Positions 1 to 5,038 of a stretch of 6,352 bases of DNA are shown here, piece by piece. The translations under genes were made by a program, and so were the position numbers. Position 1 is the first letter of the stretch. Every line of letters starts with the position of its first letter. This stretch comes from Firmicutes bacterium CAG:24053_14 (GTDB lineage: Bacteria; Bacillota; Clostridia; Oscillospirales; Oscillospiraceae): NCBI GenBank assembly GCA_001916715.1, contig MNSZ01000009.1, positions 2,929-9,280 on the forward strand, given 5' to 3'. The notes under the pieces are model-generated. The model was not told the DNA's origin. It worked only from the letters and a program-made list of their open reading frames with translations, and did not search any database.

Positions 1-43
1 GCCTGTTCAGGCGGCACTTTTTCTGTACGAGGAGAACGGAAGA

Positions 44-1432
44 ATGGTACATCAGTATCAACTGAACGGCTACAACATCGTGCTGGACACCTGCTCCGGC
101 GCCATTCATGCAGTGGACGAGGTAGCCTATGACATCATTGCACTTTACCCCGACCACACGGCGGATGAGATCGTATCGGCGATGATGGAGAAATACGGTG
201 AGCGCGAGGATGTCACGGAGCAGGAGCTGCGGGACTGCATTGCCGATGTAGAGGCGCTGAAGCGCGCCGGGAAGCTCTATACCCCCGACACCTTCGCAGA
301 CATGGCCGGTACGTTCAAGGAGCGCTCCGGCGATGTGGTGAAGGCGCTGTGCCTGCATGTGGCGCACACCTGCAACCTGAACTGCTCCTACTGCTTTGCC
401 AGTCAGGGCAAATACCACGGAGACCGCGCACTGATGAGCTTCGAGGTCGGCAGGCAGGCGCTGGACTTCCTGATGGATCACTCCGGCAGCCGCACCAATC
501 TGGAAGTGGACTTCTTCGGCGGCGAGCCGCTGATGAACTGGGACGTGGTGAAGCAGCTGGTGGAGTATGCCCGCAGCGTGGAAAAGGAGCGGGGCAAAAA
601 TTTCCGTTTTACGCTGACCACCAATGGGATGCTCATCGATGATGACGTGATCGACTTCGCCAACCGTGAAATGAGCAATGTGGTGCTGTCGCTTGATGGC
701 CGCAAGGAGATCCATGACCGGCTGCGGGTGGACTATGCAGGCAACGGCAGCTATGAGCGCATCGTGCCCATGTTCCAGAAGCTGGTAGCGGCCAGAGGCA
801 ACAAGAACTATTACATGCGCGGCACCTTTACCCATGCCAATCCGGACTTCACGAAGGACCTGTTCCACATGGCGGATCTGGGCTTCACCGAGCTGAGCAT
901 GGAGCCGGTGGTGTGCGCGCCGGAGGACCCCGCCGCGCTGACGGCGGAGGATCTGGAGATCGTGAAGGATCAGTACGAGCTGCTGGCCAGGGATATGCTG
1001 CGTCGGGAAAAGGAAGGCAAGCCTATCACCTTCTACCACTATATGCTGGATCTGACGGGCGGCCCCTGCATTTATAAGCGGATCTCCGGCTGCGGCTCCG
1101 GCACGGAGTATATGGCCGTAACGCCGTGGGGCGACCTGTATCCCTGCCATCAGTTCGTGGGTGAGGAAGCCTACAAGCTGGGCGACATCTGGAACGGCGT
1201 GACCAATACGGCCCTGCGGGAGGAATTCCGCTCCTGCAATGCCTACGCCCGGCCTGAGTGCAATGACTGCTGGGCGAGATTCTACTGCTCCGGCGGCTGT
1301 GCGGCCAACGCCTTCCACGCCACGGGCTCGATCCGCGGCGTCTACGAGGCAGGCTGCGAATTGTTCCGTAAGCGTATAGAATGTGCCATCATGATGAAGG
1401 TGGCGGAGGATTCCTCCACGGCCAACAGCTGA
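44..1432 (+). CDS. scfB: SCIFF ranthipeptide maturase, radical SAM/SPASM thioether-forming enzyme
   Basis: A 462-residue radical SAM enzyme expected to install Cys-derived thioether cross-links in a SCIFF precursor peptide (six cysteines in forty-five residues), in the cytoplasm. Residues 1 to about 90 match the N-terminal peptide-recognition (PqqD-like) region of SCIFF maturases, including the opening NGYNIVLD and the SGAIHAVD stretch. The radical SAM cluster is C110-x3-C114-x2-C117 (CNLNCSYC), followed by an FFGGEPL motif. The SPASM domain is complete: C350-x12-G-x4-C368, then C406-x2-C409-x5-C415-x3-C419-x18-C438, enough for two auxiliary Fe-S clusters. C342 lies just before it. The start at ATG 44 fits the family N-terminus and has AGGAGA at 30-35, 8 nt upstream. 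The reading frame is also open from base 2, so a longer form cannot be excluded. The stop overlaps the next start by 1 nt. The family assignment is by recognition of motifs and length, close to the characterised CteB enzyme; the precursor gene scfA is not in the window. Confidence 0.93.
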   Translation: MVHQYQLNGYNIVLDTCSGAIHAVDEVAYDIIALYPDHTADEIVSAMMEKYGEREDVTEQELRDCIADVEALKRAGKLYTPDTFADMAGTFKERSGDVVKALCLHVAHTCNLNCSYCFASQGKYHGDRALMSFEVGRQALDFLMDHSGSRTNLEVDFFGGEPLMNWDVVKQLVEYARSVEKERGKNFRFTLTTNGMLIDDDVIDFANREMSNVVLSLDGRKEIHDRLRVDYAGNGSYERIVPMFQKLVAARGNKNYYMRGTFTHANPDFTKDLFHMADLGFTELSMEPVVCAPEDPAALTAEDLEIVKDQYELLARDMLRREKEGKPITFYHYMLDLTGGPCIYKRISGCGSGTEYMAVTPWGDLYPCHQFVGEEAYKLGDIWNGVTNTALREEFRSCNAYARPECNDCWARFYCSGGCAANAFHATGSIRGVYEAGCELFRKRIECAIMMKVAEDSSTANS

Positions 1433-2757
1433 TGGAAACGCCCATTGCCGATTTTGTCCGGCGGTATGCGGATTCCGGGACGGTCCGTGCGCATGTGCCC
1501 GGTCACAAGGGGAAATCCCTTCTGGGCTGTGAGGCACTGGATATCACCGAGATTCGGGGTGCAGACAGTCTGTATGAAGCGGACGGCATCATCCGGCGCA
1601 GTGAGTCCTGTGCGGGAGAGCTGTTCGGCTCCGGACGGACGGTGTACTCCACGGAAGGATCCAGCCAGTGTATCCGGGCGATGCTGTATCTGGCCCTGAT
1701 CTGCGGAAACGGATCCCGGACGATCGTGGCCGCCCGGAACGTACACCGTGCGTTCCTGTACGCGGCGGCCCTGTTGGATTTTGAGATCGTCTGGCTGTGG
1801 CCGGAGCAAAGCACATCTCTCTGCAGCTGTCCCGTGTCGCCGGACGCATTGGAGCGGACGCTGACGGAGCTGCCTGCGCCGCCTGCGGCGGTCTATCTCA
1901 CCAGTCCGGACTATCTGGGCGGCATGGCGGACATTTCCGCTCTGGCGGAGGTGTGCCGGAAGCACAGCACACTGCTGGCGGTGGATAACGCCCACGGCGC
2001 CTATCTGCGGTTTCTGGGGCCATCCCGCCACCCGCTGGATCTGGGTGCAGCTCTGTGCTGCGATTCGGCGCACAAGACGCTGCCGGTGCTGACCGGCGGC
2101 GCGTACCTGCACATCAGCCGTGCAGCGCCGGCGTCTCTGCGGGAGAACGCAAAAACGGCGATGGCCATGTTTGGCTCCACCAGCCCGTCCTATCTGACTC
2201 TGGCGTCGCTGGATCTGTGCAACCGCTATCTGTCGGATGGGTACCGGGAACGCCTGCGGGAGATGTGCGTGTATCTGGACGAAGCGCGGAAGGCGCTGAC
2301 AGCTGCCGGATGGCAGATAGAGCCGTCGGACCCGCTGCGCCTGACTATCAAGGCGCCATCCGGTATGACCGGCGGACAGCTGGCAGACCGTCTGCGGGAG
2401 AATGGCGTAGAATGTGAATACGCCGATCTGGACTTTCTGGTGCTGATGCTGACGCCGGAGAATCGTGCCTCGGATATTGAACGGATCCTCCATGCTTTCG
2501 GAACAAACGATGCCGTTTATGTGCCGCAGCCGACGCTTCCGCCGGCCCGTGGGGAACGGGTATGCTCCGTGCGGGAGGCACTGCTTGCCCCGCGGAAAAC
2601 CATACCGGCGGCGCAGTCGCTGGGACGGGTCTGCGGTGCGCCTACCGTCGGATGTCCGCCTGCGATCCCCATTGCGGTGTCCGGTGAGCGAATTGGCCGG
2701 GAGGCTCTGGCGCTATTCCGCCGGTATGGCGTGGAGCAGGTGGAGGTCCTGTGCTGA
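1432..2757 (+). CDS. PLP-dependent Orn/Lys/Arg decarboxylase-family protein
   Basis: A 441-residue fold-type I PLP enzyme of the Orn/Lys/Arg decarboxylase group, short Firmicutes type (B. subtilis YaaO and SpeA are about 480-490 residues). Visible landmarks are HVPGHKG at 21-27 (family MPGHKG), STEGSS at 73-78 (cofactor phosphate region), DNAHGAY with the cofactor-ring Asp at D185 and H188, and SAHKTLP with the Schiff-base lysine at K215. The C-terminus carries the family signature CPPAIPIAVSGE. The usual TQ after the lysine motif reads TG here (LTGGAYLH), a variant I associate with uncharacterised clostridial members, so the true substrate is unknown. ATG 1432 was chosen over ATG 1381 because the protein then begins METPIADF, as relatives do, and overlaps the maturase stop as TGATG. 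No good ribosome binding site lies close by, so translation is probably coupled to scfB. It could be a biosynthetic amino acid decarboxylase or a degenerate homologue with another role. Confidence 0.85.
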   Translation: METPIADFVRRYADSGTVRAHVPGHKGKSLLGCEALDITEIRGADSLYEADGIIRRSESCAGELFGSGRTVYSTEGSSQCIRAMLYLALICGNGSRTIVAARNVHRAFLYAAALLDFEIVWLWPEQSTSLCSCPVSPDALERTLTELPAPPAAVYLTSPDYLGGMADISALAEVCRKHSTLLAVDNAHGAYLRFLGPSRHPLDLGAALCCDSAHKTLPVLTGGAYLHISRAAPASLRENAKTAMAMFGSTSPSYLTLASLDLCNRYLSDGYRERLREMCVYLDEARKALTAAGWQIEPSDPLRLTIKAPSGMTGGQLADRLRENGVECEYADLDFLVLMLTPENRASDIERILHAFGTNDAVYVPQPTLPPARGERVCSVREALLAPRKTIPAAQSLGRVCGAPTVGCPPAIPIAVSGERIGREALALFRRYGVEQVEVLC

Positions 2758-2802
2758 AAACGTTTTTTGAAAGAAATCAAGACCACAAATCTGAACACAG
2801 AC

Positions 2803-2844
2803 AAACCGCAGACCCGGCAATTCTGTCGGATCTGCGGTTTTCCT
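2803..2844 (+). terminator. Rho-independent terminator between convergent genes
   Basis: A hairpin with a perfect 10-bp arm, AAACCGCAGA (2803-2812) against TCTGCGGTTT (2831-2840). After one C/A mismatch it continues with six more pairs (one G-T wobble) to a 4-nt ATTC loop at 2820-2823. On the + strand it ends in TTTT then CCTT, the expected position for terminating the scfB-decarboxylase transcript 46 nt after the stop. On the - strand the arm is followed by TTTGTCTGTG, a weaker T tract, so it may also stop the convergent pilin transcript. Confidence 0.88.
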
Positions 2845-2889
2845 TGATAGCGGGCCGCGCAGTAAAGAGGACGCTGACTTTTTGCAGCC

Positions 2890-3840
2890 TTACCCTCTTG
2901 AGCTTTCACGAACCTCGTCGTATTTTGCATTGTTCAGGGCCGTTATGTATGCATCGTAGGCATCTTCCAGCGTGAGATACTCCGTGCCGGCATCCAAAAC
3001 CTTCTTATACTGGTCGGTGTACTGATTCACGAAGAGACTTTTTGAGATCGCAACATAACCGACTCCTGTTTTATCTGTTCGCTGACCCGTCGTGGTTTCG
3101 GAAACATAGTATTTTCCGTCACCGGTTTGAATGAGTACAGGGATCTGCTTTCCGGCGCCGACCTTGTTTGTGTTGAAAGAAGTCCAGAAAAGGTAACGCT
3201 TTGCATTCTGCCCCTCGCGCCCATCTCCCAAAAAGGCCCAGGTGCAGTCTCCCTGCTGCAGAAGGCTGTTATTCATCTTCGCAAGCTCAGCTTCAATGCC
3301 CGGGATATAGGCTGAGTTCGGACAGCGGGAGTCCAGTTCAAAGTTCTTATTTTCGGCAAGCATGTCCGATTCCCAAAAATCCGTCGCATACAGTAACGGC
3401 GAAAAATAATCCCTTATGCTGGTATCAAATGGGTAATCCGGCTTGGACGGCGCTGCCGTGCCGCTCCATGTGAGCACCACGCCGCAGCTCTCATCATACG
3501 AAACGACACAGCTTCCTCCCGGCGTGGCCACGCCTATCCAGTTGTCCGTGTCGCCCTGCCCTCTGGCGTGAACGATGCCGCCGATGTTTACAGGGTCTAC
3601 CGACTGCCAATCGGCCTTTTTTTGCTTCAACTTGACTGTGACCGCGGTATCGGTGTCTCCCAACATAGCCTCTGTGGAGACCTGCGCATACGCGGCGCGC
3701 ACATTGGCGAGGTCTGTCACTTCCCGGCCCTTTTCCAGTTGAGAGGAAAACATTGGGATCGCGATGGCGACCAGTACGGAAATGATCGCGATCACGATCA
3801 ATAACTCCATCAAGGTAAATCCCTTGTCCTTTTGCTTCAT
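2890..3840 (-). CDS. Type IV prepilin-like (pseudopilin) protein
   Basis: A 316-residue protein with a class III prepilin leader, KGFTLMELLIVIAII. Prepilin peptidase would cut between G7 and F8; E12 is the conserved Glu5 of the mature protein, and residues 8-30 form the hydrophobic assembly helix. The mature part of about 309 residues is long for a major pilin. It contains four cysteines (C111, C119, C173, C199) that could make disulfides outside the cell, and I do not recognise its globular domain. ATG 3840 was preferred to the in-frame ATG 3903 because it gives a 7-residue leader, typical of the class; the longer form would add 21 residues before it. The ribosome binding site is modest (AAAGG 11 nt, or AAAGAG 4 nt, upstream). 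No pilus ATPase, platform protein or prepilin peptidase lies in the window. It could be a minor pilin, a type II secretion or competence-like pseudopilin, or a free-standing surface protein using the pilin pathway. Confidence 0.9.
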   Translation of the reverse strand: MKQKDKGFTLMELLIVIAIISVLVAIAIPMFSSQLEKGREVTDLANVRAAYAQVSTEAMLGDTDTAVTVKLKQKKADWQSVDPVNIGGIVHARGQGDTDNWIGVATPGGSCVVSYDESCGVVLTWSGTAAPSKPDYPFDTSIRDYFSPLLYATDFWESDMLAENKNFELDSRCPNSAYIPGIEAELAKMNNSLLQQGDCTWAFLGDGREGQNAKRYLFWTSFNTNKVGAGKQIPVLIQTGDGKYYVSETTTGQRTDKTGVGYVAISKSLFVNQYTDQYKKVLDAGTEYLTLEDAYDAYITALNNAKYDEVRESSRG

Positions 3841-3903
3841 AGTACTCTTTGCCTTTCCCCAACGCGTCGTACGGTATCCGATGCCGGCAAGGCGGGACGC
3901 CAT

Positions 3904-3959
3904 GCCGGAGCAGCAGCCTGCGCTTTTATTCCGCGCGCAGCTCCTTCTTTTTCTCCGGC
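3904..3959 (-). promoter_or_regulatory. Structured element in the pilin 5' leader
   Basis: Read on the - strand, GCCGGAG (3959-3953) pairs perfectly with CTCCGGC (3910-3904). Inside it, CTGCGC against GCGCAG (3940-3935 with 3923-3918) forms a second stem, extendable by two pairs across a bulged base. An alternative pairing uses GGAGC (3944-3940) with GCTCC (3911-3907), which excludes the outer stem. The element lies inside the predicted leader, about 64 nt before the pilin start, and ends right next to the alternative ATG 3903. It matches no riboswitch family I recognise. The stems are seen directly; a regulatory role is inference, and GC-rich DNA makes chance pairing possible. Confidence 0.4.
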
Positions 3960-4020
3960 TTTTCCCGCAAATGCGCCGCCGTTCCGTTTTATAAATCTAT
4001 AAACAACGATCCGTCCCGCC

Positions 4021-4049
4021 ATTATAGTCGCTTTATCCGCAAATTTCAA
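4021..4049 (-). promoter_or_regulatory. Sigma-A type promoter for the pilin gene
   Basis: On the - strand, TTGAAA (4049-4044) and TATAAT (4026-4021) are separated by exactly 17 nt. This is a consensus -10 and a near-consensus -35. Transcription would start near 4014, giving a leader of about 174 nt before the pilin ATG at 3840. No other open gene of recognisable type lies between, so the pilin is the likely target. Confidence 0.78.
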
Positions 4050-4055
4050 CGCATT

Positions 4056-4071
4056 TTCGAAATAGCTCGAA
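4056..4071. repeat. Short dyad TTCGA-N6-TCGAA, possible operator
   Basis: TTCGA (4056-4060) and TCGAA (4067-4071) form a perfect 5-bp inverted repeat with a 6-nt spacer. It sits 6 bp upstream of the -35 box of the leftward pilin promoter, a usual place for an activator site. The dyad is short enough to arise by chance, and no regulator gene in the window points to it. Confidence 0.3.
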
Positions 4072-4094
4072 CCCTTTTTCGCCGAATCGGAGAA

Positions 4095-4119
4095 ATTCCG
4101 CGGCGATGGCCGCGGCAAT
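4095..4119. repeat. GC-rich palindrome between divergent promoters
   Basis: CCGCGGC (4098-4104) and GCCGCGG (4109-4115) are a perfect 7-bp inverted repeat around a GATG centre. ATT (4095-4097) and AAT (4117-4119) extend it across one unpaired C at 4116. It is not followed by a T tract, so it is not a good terminator. Its position, 24 bp upstream of the rightward -35 box and 45 bp beyond the leftward one, would suit an operator shared by both promoters. The dyad is seen directly; the operator role is inference. Confidence 0.45.
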
Positions 4120-4143
4120 ATCGCGTAAACGGCACGCTGAATA

Positions 4144-4171
4144 TTGCTATTTGCCGGAATCAATGTATAAT
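4144..4171 (+). promoter_or_regulatory. Sigma-A type promoter for the lipoprotein-kinase unit
   Basis: TTGCTA (4144-4149) and a consensus TATAAT (4166-4171) are separated by 16 nt. Transcription would start near 4178, about 39 nt before the ATG at 4217, leaving a short leader with the ribosome binding site GAGGGA at 4202-4207. The -35 box is imperfect, so activation by a regulator is possible. Confidence 0.65.
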
Positions 4172-4216
4172 AACTTATGCAAATGATCGAAGGCGGAAAT
4201 TGAGGGAATCGTACTG

Positions 4217-5038
4217 ATGAAACACACCAAAACACTTATTTTACTTATTCTGTCCGTTCTGCTTGTGACCGGAGCGCTCTGCGGCTGCGCGGCGCAGACA
4301 GCAGGGCAGCCGGATGTATCGTCGCTGCCGCAGATCACCATCGGCAGCGACACCTATCCGCCCTTCGTCTATCTGGACAATAACGGCGATCCAACCGGTA
4401 TCGATGTGGAGATCGCAGCCGAAGCTTTCCGGCGGATGGGCTATCAGGCGGTGTTTACGACCATCGACTGGGAGCAGAAAAGGGCGCTGCTGGATAGCGG
4501 GGAGATCGACTGCATTTGGGGCTGCTTCTCCATGGACGGGCGTGAGCAGGATTACCAATGGGCCGGCCCCTACATGGTCAGCCGGCAGGTCATCGCCGTC
4601 AATGCCGCAAGCGACATTTACGCCATGAGCGACTTGAATGGCAAGACCATTGCCGTACAATCCACCGGCAAGCCGGAGGAGATCTTTTTGGAAAGCGGAG
4701 AGCCGGATATCCCTCAATTCGAGGATATTATCAGTCTGGAAGATCGGAGCGTACAGTATGCGACGCTGGACTGTGGCTATGTGGATGCCATTGCCGCCCA
4801 CGAAACAACCATTTTGCAGTATATGGCGGATTACGGCGCGGACTTCCGTATTCTGGAGGAGCCGCTGCTGATCACCGGAATCGGCGCGGCCTTTTCCGTC
4901 AACGATAACCGCGGTCTTGCGCAGGAGCTGACGGACACCTTTGCGCAGATGCGTCAGGATGGGACCATGCAGGAGATCGTCGGCAGATATCTGGAGCATC
5001 CCGAGACCTATCTGGAGGTGGAATGCCTTGAACAGTAA
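4217..5038 (+). CDS. Family 3 solute-binding lipoprotein, probable sensory partner of the next kinase
   Basis: A 273-residue periplasmic-binding-type protein (SBP_bac_3 family, usually amino acid or other small polar ligands) anchored outside the cell membrane as a lipoprotein. Residues 1-23 are a signal peptide (KTLILLILSVLLVTGA) ending in the lipobox LCGC, with C24 as the lipidated cysteine. The mature protein has the family opening SDTYPPFVYLD (44-54), the GIDVEIAAEAFRRMGY segment (61-76), and SMDGREQDYQWAGPY (105-119), where R109 aligns with the Arg that binds a ligand carboxylate. LNGKTIAVQSTG (140-151) begins the second lobe. In the YVDAIAAHET segment (188-197), H195 stands where the family normally has the Asp that binds the ligand amino group. 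ATG 4217 has GAGGGA at 4202-4207, 9 nt upstream. The end overlaps the kinase gene by 11 nt, and no permease or ATPase is seen beside it in the window, so a sensing role is more likely than transport. The ligand is unknown. Confidence 0.9.
   Translation: MKHTKTLILLILSVLLVTGALCGCAAQTAGQPDVSSLPQITIGSDTYPPFVYLDNNGDPTGIDVEIAAEAFRRMGYQAVFTTIDWEQKRALLDSGEIDCIWGCFSMDGREQDYQWAGPYMVSRQVIAVNAASDIYAMSDLNGKTIAVQSTGKPEEIFLESGEPDIPQFEDIISLEDRSVQYATLDCGYVDAIAAHETTILQYMADYGADFRILEEPLLITGIGAAFSVNDNRGLAQELTDTFAQMRQDGTMQEIVGRYLEHPETYLEVECLEQ
5014..5018 (+). promoter_or_regulatory. Ribosome binding site that fixes the TTG start of the kinase
   Basis: GGAGG lies inside the end of the lipoprotein gene, 9 nt before TTG 5028. 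The nearby ATG at 5023 is followed one codon later by TGA and cannot start the kinase. The first in-frame ATG of the kinase (5139) lies beyond its first membrane segment, so TTG 5028 is the only well-placed start. Confidence 0.8.

Larger units (their letters stand above)
3841..4216. other. Divergent intergenic regulatory region, no gene
   Basis: This 376-base gap between the pilin gene (leftward) and the lipoprotein gene (rightward) holds no convincing coding sequence. It contains a leftward promoter (4021-4049), a rightward promoter (4144-4171), the structured pilin leader (about 3841-4014), a small dyad at 4056-4071 and a GC-rich palindrome at 4095-4119. Open frames crossing it read as low-complexity, Arg/Ala-rich peptides with no recognisable domain and no well-placed ribosome binding site. 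The stretch between the two promoters is visibly more AT-rich than the flanking genes. Confidence 0.7.

Noticed and set aside
1381..1431. Upstream ATG 1381 as start of the decarboxylase-like protein
   Set aside because: The extra 17 residues (MCHHDEGGGG and so on) do not resemble the family and would overlap the maturase by 52 nt; ATG 1432 fits the family N-terminus and the stop-start overlap.
1342..2493. 383-codon open frame on the - strand opposite the decarboxylase-like gene
   Set aside because: It is rich in Arg, Gln and His with no domain or membrane pattern, has no supporting ribosome binding site, and lies wholly opposite well-recognised coding sequence; high GC content makes such antisense frames common.
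3841..3903. N-terminal extension of the pilin to ATG 3903
   Set aside because: It would put 28 residues before the peptidase site where the class usually has a short charged leader, and ATG 3903 has no nearby unpaired ribosome binding site. It remains possible but less likely.
4151..4171. TTGCCG (4151-4156) as the -35 box for TATAAT at 4166
   Set aside because: The spacer would be only 9 nt; TTGCTA at 4144 gives a workable 16-nt spacer.
3837..4235. Open frames of 122-132 codons crossing the divergent intergenic region on both strands
   Set aside because: They run through both promoters and palindromes, are compositionally odd (Arg/Ala-rich), and lack plausible ribosome binding sites.
4241..4999. 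252-codon open frame on the - strand opposite the lipoprotein gene
   Set aside because: It mirrors a clear family 3 binding protein and shows no recognisable motif of its own.
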